DNA from: Stomoxys calcitrans
Taxonomy: Eukaryota > Arthropoda > Insecta > Diptera > Muscidae
Length of the DNA stretch: 64,000 nt
Direction of reading: 5' to 3'
Assembly: GCF_963082655.1 (NCBI RefSeq)
Contig: NC_081553.1
Location: forward strand, 20,835,479 to 20,899,478
Shown: positions 34,734-46,608 of the stretch, piece by piece
Numbering within the stretch: position 1 is the stretch's first letter
Layout of the letters: each line of letters starts with the position of its first letter
Position numbers and translations under genes: made by a program
Notes under the pieces: generated by a model
What the model saw: only the letters and a program-made list of their open reading frames with translations
What the model was told of the DNA's origin: nothing
Databases searched by the model: none

Positions 34734-36449
34734 TAGAAGTCACTGTGTCAAATTTCAGTGAAATCGGATTATAAATGTGCCTTTTATGGGGCCAAGACTT
34801 TAAATCGAGAGATCGGTTTATATGACAGCTATAACCAACTCTGAAACGATCTGGGCCAAATTGAAGAGGGCTGTCGAAGGTCCTAACACAACACACTGTC
34901 TCATTTTGGCGAAATCAGACAATAAATGTGCCTTTTATGGGCCCAAAGCCTTACATCGAGAGATCGGTCTATATGGCAGCTATATCCTAATCGGAACCGA
35001 TCTGGCCCAAATTGAAGAAGAATGTCGACTGGCCTAACACATATCACTATCCCAAATTTCAGCAAAATGGTGCAATAAATTTGGCTTTTATGGGCCTAAG
35101 ACCCGAAATCGGCGGATCGGTCTATATGACAGCTATATCCAAATCCAGACCGATCTTAGCCAAATTGAAGAAGAATGTCGAAGGGCCTAACACAACTCAC
35201 TGTTCCAAATGTCGGTGAAATCGGACAATAAATGCGTCTTTTATGGGCCCAAGACCCTAAATCGGCGGATCGGTCTATATAGCAGCTATATCCAAATCTG
35301 GACCGATCTGAGCCAAATTGAAGAACGATGTCGAAGGGCTTAGCACAACTCACTTTCTCAAATTTCGGCGAAATCGGACAATAAATGCGCCTTTTATGGC
35401 CCCAAAACCTTAAATGGAGAGATCGGTCTACATGGCAGCTATATCCAAATCTGAACCGATCTTGGCCAAATTGAAGAAGAATGTCGAAGGGCCTAACACA
35501 ACTCACTGTCCCAAATTTCGGCGACATCGGACAATAAAGGCGACTTTTATGGGCTCAACGCCTTAAATCGAGAGATCGGTCTATATGGCAGCTATATCCA
35601 AATCTGGACCGATCTGAGCCAAATTGAAAAACGATATCGAAGGGCCTAGCACAACTCACTTTCTCAAATTTCGGCGAAATCGGACAATAAATGCGCCTTT
35701 TATGGCCCCAAAACCTTAAATGGAGAGATCGGTCTACATGGCAGCTATATCCAAATCTGAACCGATCTGTGCCATAGTGCAGGAATATGTCGAGTGGCTT
35801 AATTTAACTTACTCTCCCAAATTTCGGCGACATCGGACAAAAAAGGCGACTTTTATGGGCCCAAAGCCTTAAATCGAGGGATCGGTCTATATTGGCGGCT
35901 ATACCCAAATCTGGCCCAAATTGAAAAAGAATGTCGACTGGCCTAACACATATCACTGTCCCAAATTTCAGCAAAATGGGCTAATAAATGTGACTTTTAT
36001 GGGCCTAAGACCCGAAATCGGCAAATCGGTCTATATGGTAGCTATATCCAAATCTGGACCGATCTGGTCCAAATTGAAGAACGATGTCGAAGGGCCTAGC
36101 ACAACTCACTTTCTCAAATTTCGGCGAAATCGGACAATAAATGCGCCTTTTATGGACCCAAAACCTTAAATCGAGAGGTTGGTCTATATGGCAGCTATAT
36201 TCAAATCTGGACCGATCTGAGCCAAATTGAAGAAGAATGTCGACAGGCCTAACACATCTCACTGTCCTAAATTTCAGCAAAATGGGGTAATAAATGTGGC
36301 TTTTATGGGCCTAAGAGCCGAAATCGGCGGATCGGTCTATATGGGGGCTATATCAAGATATAGTCCAATATAGCCCATCTACGAACTTAACCTGCTTATG
36401 AACAAAAAAAAAAAAAAAAGAATCTGTGCAAAGTCTCAGCTCAATTTAT
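34734..36449 (+). mobile_element. HINE type A array, 5' end missing
   Basis: About ten A units, then the conserved tail AACTTAACCTGCTTATG with a 16-A run (36404-36420). It ends at CAGCTCAATTTA, where a B-type scrap follows (36450-36530). The GTCY microsatellite and the 3' end are missing. Confidence 0.8.
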
Positions 36450-36671
36450 TAAAGTCAGTTGGAAGTCATGAGGGAAATCATTGTTAAAAATTTTAACCCA
36501 AGGGGATGAAAAGTGCGCCCTCTATAGGTGCAATGTATCTTATATAGGACACATTATATATACATTGCCTTATATATAGGACACATTCGGTGTCGGATCG
36601 CTTATTTTTGTTAAATTTTTCAAAAAAATAGGAACTTTGCCGATAGTACGATATCAACAGGAAAAATATCA

Positions 36672-36725
36672 ATCGATATTTAGTCAAAAAATAAAATATC
36701 GATAGTATCGATAATGCCATCGATA
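36672..36725. promoter_or_regulatory. Cluster of DRE-like TATCGATA motifs
   Basis: TATCGATA occurs exactly at 36697-36704 and 36706-36713, with near matches AATCGATA (36671) and CATCGATA (36718). TATCGATA is the Drosophila DREF-binding DRE, typical of housekeeping promoters. No gene is recognised next to it, so a promoter role is an inference. Confidence 0.45.
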
Positions 36726-36754
36726 TTTTGCCAGCTCTACTTAGTTTACATATT

Positions 36755-37125
36755 TTATACATATTCACCATATGATGGGGGTATCCTAACTTCGCTATTT
36801 CGTTTGTAACATCTCGAAATATTGATCTAAGACTTCATCGTCTTTACATTTTTAATCGATGTAGTCATGTCCGTCCATGCGGCTGTCTGTAGAAATCACG
36901 CTATCTTTCGAAGGCGTAAAGCTAGGTGCTTGAAATGTAGCATAAATACTTCTTATTAGGTCGGTTGGAATTGTAAATGGTCCATGTTTTGGTTTAGCTG
37001 CCATATAAACCGATCTTGGATCTTGGATGCGCCCGCTAGAGGGCGCAATTCTTATCCGATTTGGCTAAAATTTTGCATGAGGTGATTTGTTCAGACTTCC
37101 AACAACTGCTTCAAGTATGGTTGAA
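36755..37125 (-). mobile_element. HINE type B, 3' part
   Basis: CACCATATGATGGGGGTAT... with GTCCGTCCATGCGGCTGTCTG and one B unit, then a junction to repeat C. Confidence 0.75.
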
Positions 37126-37970
37126 ATTGATGTGCTTCGTTTGTTTGTTTGTCTGTTCCGTATAGACTCAAAAACGGCTGAACCGATTTCCAAGAAATTT
37201 TCACAGATGGTAGAGTTTGAGTTCCCGGTGAAAATAGGGTTCCACATTTGTTGATATTTGAAGGGGGCGGACCCTTCCCTCATACCTCCATTTTCAAAAA
37301 CGCCAGATCTCGGAGATGGGTGCATCGATTTAACGAAATTTTGCTTGTCACCTTATGGTACCTCAAAAACACAAAATTGATATAAAATGTTGTGGTGAAA
37401 TATCCTGGGGGGACGCCCCATCCTAAAACCCCCCCTAACGGACATGTTTACCGATTGGGACAATATGCGTATCAAATGAAAGGTATTTAAGAGTAGATTA
37501 CGAACTTGGCATAAAAATGACCCCCTTAGTATCGGGGGATCCCCCACCCCAAAAACAACATCCAACAGGACACTTGTACAGGTTTCGGCAATATGGGTAT
37601 CAAATGAAAGGTATTTAATAGTAGACTACAAATCTGATATAAAAATTTATTATTTAGTGTTTGAGGGGCCTTCCCCATCCCCCAAAATCCCCAGCAGGAC
37701 ATATTTACCGATTGGACAATATGGGTATCAAATGAAAGGGGTTTGAAAGTTGAGTGCACATACGTTATAAGAATTTGGTATAAAGGTGTCTACGGGGCCT
37801 CCCCAACCCCAAAAACTCTCAAAACGGGCATTAATGTCCAACGTCACCAAATGGGTATAAAATGAAAGGTTTTTAGGATTTAACGATAAATTTGGTATAC
37901 ACATCTGAAAAAGACCTTGGTAGGTATTTAGGTATTTAGTAGGTGGACCGGTCACCTACTAAATACCTTT
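37126..37970 (+). repeat. Repeat family C, copy 3
   Basis: Begins GTCTGTTCCGTATAGACTC and AACGGCTGAACCGATTTCC. It has units with TATCAAATGAAAGGTATTTAA at 128-bp intervals (37473, 37601, 37729, about 37858). Confidence 0.7.
37930..37968. repeat. Perfect 16-bp inverted repeat (hairpin)
   Basis: AGGTATTTAGTAGGTG at 37930-37945 and its exact complement at 37953-37968, separated by GACCGGT. It lies at the end of repeat C, where a Helitron-like element could have a terminal hairpin. It could equally be a terminator-like or chance palindrome. Confidence 0.7.
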
Positions 37971-37974
37971 CAAT

Positions 37975-38190
37975 TAGACTGTAGATCTATCAGTTTTGAT
38001 TGCCACTACGGCGTGGATTTCTTTAAAATCAAGCCTTTAATAGCGTTTGACAACGCTACCAGTATCAGGAAATATGATGAACATACATTTTGTTCACTTT
38101 GAGGTGTTTGAGTTCGCCAACAAAAGACGGTAGCAATTTTTCAGTAAAATCTAACGCAATCACACTATTGAACACAACAGAATTTGTAAA
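37975..38190 (-). pseudogene. ITmD37D/maT-like transposase relic, copy 1
   Basis: The minus strand gives VGELKHLKVNKMYV, then after decay RNPRRSGNQN. Both are landmarks of the N-terminal DNA-binding region of ITmD37D transposases. A second copy of the same stretch lies at 62830-62960 on the plus strand. Stops interrupt both. Confidence 0.65.
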
Positions 38191-38194
38191 AAAT

Positions 38195-39861
38195 ATAAGG
38201 AACACATCGAAATAGCCATTTCCGACCCTATAAAGTATACATATTCTAGATCGTCGTAAAAATCTAAGACGTTCTAGCCATGTCCGCCCGTCTGTCTGTT
38301 GAAATCACGCTACAGCCTTTAAAAATAAAGATATTAAACTGAAACTTTGCACAGATTCTCTTTTTTTTGTCAATAAGCAGGTTAAGTTTCAAGATGGGCT
38401 ATATCGGACTATATCTTGATATAGCCCCCATATAGACCGATCCGTCGATTTAGGGTCTTAGGTCCATGGAAACCATATTTATTATCCGATTTTGCTGAAA
38501 TTTGGGTCAGTGAGTTGTGTTAGGCCAGACGATAACCTTCTTCAATTTGGCCCTGATCGGTTCAGATTTGGATATAGTTGCCATATAGACCGATCCGCCG
38601 ATTTAGGGTGTTAGGTCCATGAAAGCCATATTTATTAACCGATTTTGCTAAAATTTGGGTCAGTGAGTTGTGTTCGGCCAGACGATATCCTTCTTCAATT
38701 TGGCCCTAATCGGATTTGGATATAGCTGCCATATAGACCGATCTCTCGATTTAAGGTCTTGGGCCCATCAAAGGCGCATTTATTGTCCGATGTCGCCAAA
38801 ATTTGGGACAGTGAGTTGTGTTAAGACCTCCGACATCCTTCTTCAATTTGGCCCTAATCGGATTTGGATATAGCTGCCATATAGACCGATCTCTCGATTT
38901 AAGGTCTTGGGCCCATAAAAGGCTTATTTATTGTCCGATGTCGCCGAAATTTGGGACAGTGAGTTGTGTAAGGACCTTCGATATCCTTCTTAAATTTGGC
39001 CCAGATCGGTTCAGATTTGAATATAGCTGCCATATAGACCGATCTCTCGATTTAAGGTCTTGGGCCCATAAAAGGCTTATTTATTGTCCGATGTTGCCGA
39101 AATTTGGGACACTGAGTTGTGTTAGGGCCTTCGATATCCTTCTTTAATTTGGCTCAGATCGCTCCATATTTGGATATAGCTGCCATATAGACCGATCTCT
39201 CGATTTAAGGTTTTGGGCTCATAAAAGACACATTTATTGTCCGATATCGACAAAATTTTGGTCGGTGAGTTGTGTTAGGCTACTCGACATCCTTTTGCAG
39301 TTTGGCCCAGATTGGTTCAGATTTGGATTTAGCTGCCATATAGACCGATCTCTCGATTAAAGGTCTTATGCCCATAAAATGCCCATTTTTTGTCCGATGT
39401 CGCCGAAGTTTGGGACAGTGAGTTGTGTTAAGACCTTCGATATCCTTCTTCAATTTAGCCCAGATCGGTTCAGATTGGAATATAGCGGCCATATAGACCG
39501 ATCTCTCGACTTAAAGTCTTGACCCCATAAAATGCGCATTTATAAGCCGATTTCGCTTAAATTTGACACAGTGACTTATGTAAGGCTTTTCGACTTCCGT
39601 GTCGTATATGGTTCAGATCGATCGATATTTGGATATAGCTACCAAAAAGACCCATATTTTGTTCAACAATGACTTGTACTTATTAGACCACTCAATCTCC
39701 GTGCCGAATTTGATCCAGATCGGAGCATATTTTAATATAGCTGATATGGGGGCATAAATTATGCATTTTTCACCGGACTATGACGAAAGGTGGTTTACAT
39801 ATATACCCGAGGGGGAGGGTATCCAAAGTTCGGCCTGGCCGAACTTAACACCTTTTTACTT
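38195..39861 (-). mobile_element. HINE type A, nearly complete
   Basis: From ACACATCGAAATAGCC (terminal block partly missing) to the 5' palindrome GTTCGGCCTGGCCGAAC and TTTTTACTTG, with about eight A units. It is joined on the right to a coding-like fragment. Confidence 0.85.
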
Positions 39862-40165
39862 GCACCCTTTAATACTCTCTTGATGCTCTTATCATCTGAC
39901 TTAAGTTCTTTCTGGAAATTTACTTCCTTGGCCATTTTGCACTGAGCTGCACTTTGCTGCTCATCTTCATTATTAAGGCAATTTAGCAATTTGATCAGTG
40001 ACCAGAAATGCCAATAACTGAGTTATTCAATAAATTCGTTTCGAAGCTTGGGATCGTCTTAATAATTTTAAACAACTTTCCACTAAATTGCCCCATAATT
40101 TAATGTAGTCCTCGCTTAACAAGCCATTCTGTCTTGCAACATACTTGAGTGGGCCTACATGACGG
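39862..40165 (-). pseudogene. Unrecognised coding-like fragment, possibly an exon or pseudogene
   Basis: After a good acceptor (CTTTTACTCATCTCAG ending at 40166) the minus strand reads 45 codons without a stop (RHVGPLKYVARQNGLLSEDY...) to TGA at 40027. A second frame then carries NEDEQQSAAQCKMAKEVNFQ and further charged residues up to the HINE boundary at 39862. The composition is protein-like but I do not recognise a family. It may be a decayed mobile-element gene or a host exon with a frameshift. Confidence 0.3.
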
Positions 40166-40939
40166 CTGAGATGAGTAAAAGGAAAATGTAATGGGGCGGG
40201 GGAGCAAAACCTTGATGTTGTTTATTTGATTTGAAAGTAAAATGCACTTTCCTTAGTCAAGAAGGTTTTCTTCATTTTCTTGTTCGTGCTCTTCTTCTGC
40301 TCTTCCTGTTTTTGTTTTTCTCTAAAGTTGTTGTTGTTATGCTTGTTGTTAAGTTGAAATTATGTCTGGTTTCGAAGGTGTTTCCAGGCAGAGAGGCAGC
40401 CGGGCAGACAGACAAACCAACCATAAACCTCAAAGTCTCTCCAAGTATTCCCAAGATAAAGATGTCGGATGTTATATTGAGTCTGCCTATGCAAGTGGCA
40501 GCAAAAGCTGTTGCAGCATAGCAGAAGGCCATTTGAAGGATACAGAGACAGCCACAGATGCTGATGCTGATGTTGGGTGGAGTATTGGGTTGGGGGAAAG
40601 AACCCATGGTAACTGTTGCATTTCCTTTGCGCGCGTTTATTTTGTGAAGTCTCTTACAAGCAAAGGACTAAAATGTGGAATCTGGAGCACAGACGAACAC
40701 CAACAAACGCGCATTACATTAAGAGGAAAAAAAGTTTACGAATTGCAAATTTCATTAAACTTAAAAAAAATTCCCGGTACTTGTTGTTTCTTTGTTTTTG
40801 TTTTTCCCCATTGCAGATGTTGATCAACAAGAGATATTAGGGTGTATTGGGGTTTTTGCTAAATCAAGAATATCCTTGAAATTTGATTTAAACACATAAT
40901 TTGGAAGAACATTGATTTTTGCCGCAAGTAAAAACAGAA
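40166..40939. other. Spacer
   Basis: Low-complexity CTT/TTG-rich sequence. The 153-aa frame at 40362-40823 lacks any domain signature and I do not call it. Confidence 0.4.
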
Positions 40940-41185
40940 TTTTGTGTTTCAAAGAATATGTTTAAGATAATTGGAAACAATTATTTGTAGGATTATGTTG
41001 CAATAATGTTGTCATTTGTGAAGCGTAGTTATTACAGTTGGAACATATTTGCTCCAAATATGATACGGATTGTTTAATAACTCATCTGAAAACATCTGCT
41101 GAGGTCCATAAAAATTGGTTCGGAATAAGATATAGCTCCCACTTTGTAATTATAGGGCCCGATTTTTGCCTTTCCTTAGGGTTTT
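40940..41185 (-). mobile_element. HINE type D fragment
   Basis: Shares GCAATAATGTTGTCATTTGT, GAGGTCCATAAAAATTGGTT and TATAGCTCCCA with 52715-52840. It ends in CGATTTTTGCCTTTCCTT, the D 5' end in inverted form. Confidence 0.65.
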
Positions 41186-41269
41186 TTTATGTGCTGACTC
41201 CCATTGGCTCGTTGCTGTGCGAAACACCTTAGTCTAGAAGTTTACAAGGCTAATTATCTAAGTTTATTA

Positions 41270-41398
41270 CCCCACAAGTGTCACCAACACTAGGAGGGGA
41301 ACACACTGCTGCCAATTTTTTCTCATGACCTCGGCGGGATTCGAACCCAGGCGTTCAGCGTCAGAGGCAGACATGGCAACATCTGAGCTACTCTGGCC
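41270..41398 (-). mobile_element. tRNA-like SINE head, inverted
   Basis: The minus strand contains AGTAGCTCAGATGTTGCCAT (A-box region) and GGGTTCGAATCCCGCC (B box). This is a tRNA-derived SINE head in inverted orientation, slightly different from the head at 43129. No cloverleaf-competent tRNA is claimed. Confidence 0.65.
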
Positions 41399-41487
41399 CC
41401 CCCAGACAGATGGTACCGAATATTTATTCGCGATATGTACTGCAGTTTCGAAGACCGCGTAGATATTTTTGAGGTTGGGTTGTCCCC

Positions 41488-41568
41488 TTAGGAGGACACC
41501 GTAGCGCAGAGGTGGGCATGTCCGCCTATGACGCTGAACGTGAATTGGAGTCCTGACGAGAACATTAA
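41488..41568 (+). mobile_element. SINE head fragment
   Basis: ACCGTAGCGCAGAGGTGGGCATG, TATGACGCTGAACG and CGAGAACATTAAAA match the 5' part of the SINE at 43119. A type B HINE is inserted right after it. Confidence 0.7.
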
Positions 41569-41570
41569 AA

Positions 41571-43060
41571 ACAAGTAAAAGTGTGCTAAGTTCGGCCGGG
41601 CCGAATCTTATATACCCTCCACCATGGATCGCATTTGTCGAGTTCTTTTCCCGGCATCTCTTCTTAGGCAAAAAAGAATATAAGAAAAGAGTTGCTCTGC
41701 TATTAAAACGATATCAAGATATGGTCCGGTTCGGACCACAATTAAATTATATGTTGGAGACCTGTGTAAAATTTCAGCCAAATCGTATAAGAATTGCACC
41801 CATTGGGGCTCACGAAGTAAAATAGGGAGAACGATTTATATGGGATCTGTATCGGGCTATAGACCGATTCAGACCATAATAAACAAGTTTGTTGATGGTC
41901 ATGAGAGGATCCGTCGTACAAAATTTCAGGCAAATCGGATAATAATTGCGACCTCTAGGGGTCAAGAAGTCAAGATCCCAGATCGGTTTATATGGCAGCT
42001 ATATCAGGTTATGAACCGATTTGAACCTTATTTGACACAGTTGTTGAAAGTAAAAATAAAATACGTCATGCAAAATTTCAGCCAAATCGAATAGGAATTG
42101 CGCCCTCTAAAAGCTCAAGAAGTCAAATCCCCAGATCTGTTTATATGACAGCTATATCAGGTTATGCACCGATTTGAACCATACTTGGCACAGTTGTTGG
42201 ATATCATAACGAAATACTTCGTGCAAAAATTCATTCAAATCGGATAAGAATTGTGCCCTCTAGAGGCTCAAGAAGTCAAGACCCAAGATCGGTTTATATG
42301 GCAGCTATATCAGGTTATGGACCGATTTAAACCATACTTGGCACAGTTGTTGGGTATCATAACAAAACAAGTCGTGCGAAATTCCATTCCATTCGGATCA
42401 GAATTGCGCCCTCTAGAGGCTCAAGAAGTCAAGACCCAAGATCGGTTTATATGGCAGATTTATCAGGTTATGGGCCGATTTGAACCGTACTTGGCACAGT
42501 TGTTGGATATAATAACAAAACACGTCGTACAAAATTTCATTTCAATCGGATAAGAATTGCGCACTCTAGAGGCTCAAGAAGTCAAGACCCAAGATCGGTT
42601 TATATGGCAGCTATATCAGGTTATGGACCGATTTAAACCATACTTGGCATAGTTGTTGGATGTCATAACAAAACACGTCGTGCAAAATTTCATCCGAATC
42701 GGATAAGAATTGCGCACTCTAGAGGCTCAAGAAGTCAAGACCCAAGATCGGTTTATATGACAGCTATATCAAAACATGGACCGATATGGCCCATTTAGAA
42801 TACCAACTGACCTACACTAATAAGAAGTATTTGTGCAAAATTTCAAGCGGCTAGCTTTACTCCTTCGAAAATTAGCGTGCTTTCGACAGACAAACGGTCG
42901 GACGGACAGACAGACGGACAGATGGACGGACGGACAGACGGACGGACACGGCTAGATCGACATAAAATGTCACGACGATCAAGAATATAAATACTTTATG
43001 GGGTCTCAGACGAATATTTCGTCTGATACCCTCCACCCCATCTTATGGTGGAGGGTATAA
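41571..43060 (+). mobile_element. HINE type B, complete, with expanded GTCY microsatellite
   Basis: Starts ACAAGTAAAAGTGTGCTAAG with palindrome GTTCGGCCGGGCCGAA. It has about seven B units at exactly 153-bp spacing (42291, 42444, 42597, 42750), then a 65-bp GACGGACAGACG-type microsatellite (42888-42953) and the 3' block GGTGGAGGGTATAA. Confidence 0.88.
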
Positions 43061-43118
43061 AAATTCAGTTATGGCCTGGTAATGCTGGCAACTGTTATGA
43101 GAAACTTTGCCATGTAAA

Positions 43119-43477
43119 AAAGAAGGCCACCGTAGCGCAGAAATTAGCATGTCCGCCTGTTACGCTGAACGCCTGGGTTCGAATCCTGGCGAGAACATCA
43201 GAAAAAATTTTCAACTGTGGTTATCCCCTCCTAATGCTGGCGACATTTGTGAGGTACTATGCCATGTTAAAACTACTCACCAAAGAGGTGTAGCACTGCG
43301 GCACGCCGTTCGGACTCGGCTATAAAAAGGAGGCCCCTTATCACTAAGCTTAAACTTGAATCCGGCTGCACTCAGTGATATGTGAGAAGTTCCTTAGTGG
43401 AATGTTCATGAGCAAATTTGCATATGCATGCCATGTAAAAACTTCTCCTCAAAGAGGTGTCGCACTGCGGCACGCCG
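43119..43477 (+). mobile_element. tRNA-derived SINE (left part, split by the Transib-like element)
   Basis: The head has an A-box region (GTAGCGCAGAAATTAGCATG) and a B box (GGGTTCGAATCC, about 43176). The body words are TGCTGGCGACATTTGTGAGG, AAAGAGGTGTAGCACTGCGG and GGCTATAAAAAGGAGGCCCC. A partial second body copy starts near 43433. It ends at CACGCCG, with the insertion at 43478; the body resumes at 49162. Pol III transcription is inferred from the boxes. Confidence 0.85.
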
Positions 43478-43816
43478 CACAGTGGGAGAAAATCGAAAAA
43501 AACTAGAAAAAAATATGTTATTTGAAAACGGATGAAGATTACTATTTGAAATTTGAAAAGGTGAGAGCTGAGGTGTTATCAAGATCATGCGTAAAATATC
43601 AAGCCCTGTAGGTCCTCTTGGCATTTCGAAAAATTGTTCGGTCTGCCAAATCTTTATTTGTGGTTCGATTTTCAAAATTTTTTGCTGGATAGTGCTTAAA
43701 GATCCCTACGCGTTGTTTTACTTGCAAATTGAATATCTTTTTATTGAATAATCTGACGTGGATACTTTTTGCGACGAAGTCGTGGTAAATTTCGCCATTA
43801 ATCTAAATCATGTATA

Positions 43817-45388
43817 ACAAGTAAAAATACGTGGATACACACCACCATGGAAAATTAACCATCCTCATTTATGACAACTCCACTACCACATCCACAGTAT
43901 TATGCAAACGGGGGCTGGTCTGGATCATGTTTGATTTAAGTCCCGATAACTCTTTTACAAGTCACTGTTTCAGCGAAATCGGGCAACACATTCGATTTTT
44001 ATGGGATTAAGACTCTAAATTGGAAACTCGGTCTATATGGCTGCTATATGCATAGGGAGTCTGATCTGGACCATATTTGAGTCGGATGTTGGGAGGTATA
44101 ATACAAGTCACTGAGTGAAATTCCAGCAAAATCGAGTAATAATTGTGGCTTTTATGGGTTCTAGACCCTTAATCGACAGATCGGTCTATATGGCAGCTAT
44201 ATCAGAATGAAGACAGATTTGAACCATATTTGAGTCGGATATCAGTAGGCTTGAAACCACTCACTATTTAACCTTTCAGCGAAATCGGATAGTAATTACG
44301 ACTCTTATGGGTTCCAGACCCTTTATCAGCAGATCGGTCTATATGGAAGCTATATCTATATATAGTTCGATCTGAGCCATATATAAGTCAGATGTCGGGA
44401 GGTTTAAAAAATCTCACTGGTTCAAATTTGAGCGAAATCGGGTATTAAATAAAGCTTTTATGGGCTTCAGACCCATTATCTGGAGATCGGTCTATATGCA
44501 GCTATACCTAAATATAGTCCGATTTGAGCCATGTTTGGGTCAGATGTCGGGAGGCTTAAAATAACCCACTGTTTCAAATTTGAGCGAAATCGGTTAAAAA
44601 GTAAAGCTTTCATGGGTTTCAGACCCTTTATCGGCAGATCGTTCGATATGGCAGCTATATCTAAATATAGTCCGATCTGGACTATATGCAGGTCAGATAT
44701 CAGGAAGCTTAAATTAACCCTCTGTTTCAAGTTTGAGCGAAATCGGGTATTAAATAAAGCTTTTATGGGCTTCGGACCCTTTATCGGGAGATCGGTCTAT
44801 ATGGCAGCTATATCTTAATAAAGTCCGATCTAAACCATATTTGGGTCAAATGTCGGGAGGATTAAAATAACACACTGTTTCAAATTTGAGCGCCATCGGG
44901 TATTAAATAAAGCTTTTATGGGCTTCAGAACCTTTATCGGGAGATCGTTCTATATGGCAGCTATGTCCAAATATATTCCGATCGGGCCCATATTTAGGTC
45001 GGATATCGCGAAACTTAAAATAACCAACTGTTTTGTATTTCAGCAAAATCGGATAAAAAATAAAGTTTTTGTGGTACCTTTTTCTGCAGATCGGTCTATA
45101 TAGCAGCTATATCCAAATATGGTCCGATTTGGCCCGTTCAAGAACTTAACCAGCGTGCATCAAAAAGACGTATCTGTGCCAAATTTCAGATCAATATCTC
45201 AATTTTTGAAGGCTCTAGAGTGATTACAACAGACGGACGGACAGACACACGGACATCGTTAAATCGTCTTAGAATTTTACGACGATCCGAAATAAACATG
45301 CTTTATGGGGTTGGAAATTGATATGTCGATGTGTTGCAAACGGAATGATTTAATGAATATACCCCCTATCCTATGGTGGTGGGTATAA
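43817..45388 (+). mobile_element. HINE type E
   Basis: Starts ACAAGTAAAAATACGTGG and ends CCTATGGTGGTGGGTATAA. About eight units of 152-153 bp differ from A and B (TTTGAGCGAAATCGGGTATT, TCAGATGTCGGGAGGCTTAA). It has a short GACGGACGGACAGACACACG microsatellite. The 5' palindrome seen in A and B is absent, while the 3' end is shared. Confidence 0.8.
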
Positions 45389-45526
45389 ATATGAGAATCG
45401 AACCACGAATGCCTTCGTAAGTTGCAAACTACAAAGCCAACCTTGGTCAAAGTTTCAACAACCAAAACTGAAAACTCGTATATCCCCGCTATCAGTGCGT
45501 ACTCAAGCAAACAGAAAAAAGTTTGG
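45389..45526. other. Short sequence between two HINEs
   Basis: 138 bp of non-repeated sequence, possibly original Transib-like interior. Nothing recognised. Confidence 0.35.
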
Positions 45527-46547
45527 ACAAGTAAGGGGTAGCTAAGTTCGGCCGGGCCGAATCTTATATACCCTCCACCATGGATCTCATTTGTCGACTT
45601 CTATACGCGGTATCTCTTTGTAGGCAAACAAAGAATATTGAATAAGAACTGTTATGCTATTGGAGCTATATCAAGTTATAGTCCGATTCGGACGATAAAT
45701 GAATGCTGAACATTGTAGAAGTCATGGGGTAGTATTTCAGTCCATTCGGATAAGAATTGCGCCTTGTAGGGGCTCAAGAAGCAAAGTCGGAAGATCGGTT
45801 TATATGGGAGCTGTATCAAGCTATTAATCGATTCACACCATATTAGACACGTATGTTGAAGGTCATGAGAGAAGCCGTTGTACGAAATTTCAGCCAAATC
45901 GGATGAGAATTGCGCCCTCTAGAGGCTCAAGAAGTCAAGACCCCAGATCGGTTTATATGACAGCTATATCAGGTTATGTAGCGAATTGCGCCATACTTAA
46001 CACAGTCATTGGAAGTCATAATAGAACATCTTATGAAAAATTTCACCCAAATCGGACGAGAATTGCGCCCTCTACAGGCTCAAGAAATCAAGATCCAAGA
46101 TCGGTTTATATGACAGCTATATCAGATTATAAACCGAATCATACTTAACACAGTTGTTGGAAGTGATACCAAAACACTACGTGCAAAATTTCAGTCAAAT
46201 CGGACGAGAATTGCGCCCTCTGGAGGGTCAAGAATTCAAGATCCAAGATCGATTTATATGGCAGCTATATCAAACTATGAAACAATTTGGCCCATTTACA
46301 ATCTCATCCGACCTACACTAATAAAAAGTATTTGTGCGAAATTTCAAAAGCCTAGCTTTACTCCTTCGAAAGTTAGCGTGCTTTAGACAGACAGACGGAC
46401 GGACGGACGGACGGACATGGCTAGATCGACTAAAAATGACATGACGATCAAGAATATATATAATTTATGGGGTCTCAGACGCATATTTCGAGGTGTTACA
46501 AACAGAATGACGAAATTAGTATACCCCCATCCTATGGTGGAGGGTAA
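45527..46547 (+). mobile_element. HINE type B, complete but short
   Basis: ACAAGTAAGGGGTAGCTAAG with palindrome GTTCGGCCGGGCCGAA, about four B units, GACGGACGGACGGACGGAC, then CCATCCTATGGTGGAGGGT. Confidence 0.85.
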
Positions 46548-46608
46548 AAATAGGACCACTAATGAAGATTTGGCAGGGATAGGAATTTTCAAGCACTATG
46601 CAGCAAAA

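Noticed and set aside
40362..40823. 153-aa frame on the plus strand
   Set aside because: No domain, signal or splice context, low-complexity surroundings, and an overlapping frame of similar length on the other strand.
42888..42953. Expanded GACGGACA tract as an independent satellite
   Set aside because: It lies in the standard microsatellite position of a type B HINE and differs only in length.
43129..43195. Possible tRNA gene with A and B boxes
   Set aside because: The flanking body sequence recurs at four other places, so it is a SINE head, and the tRNA fold is not evident.
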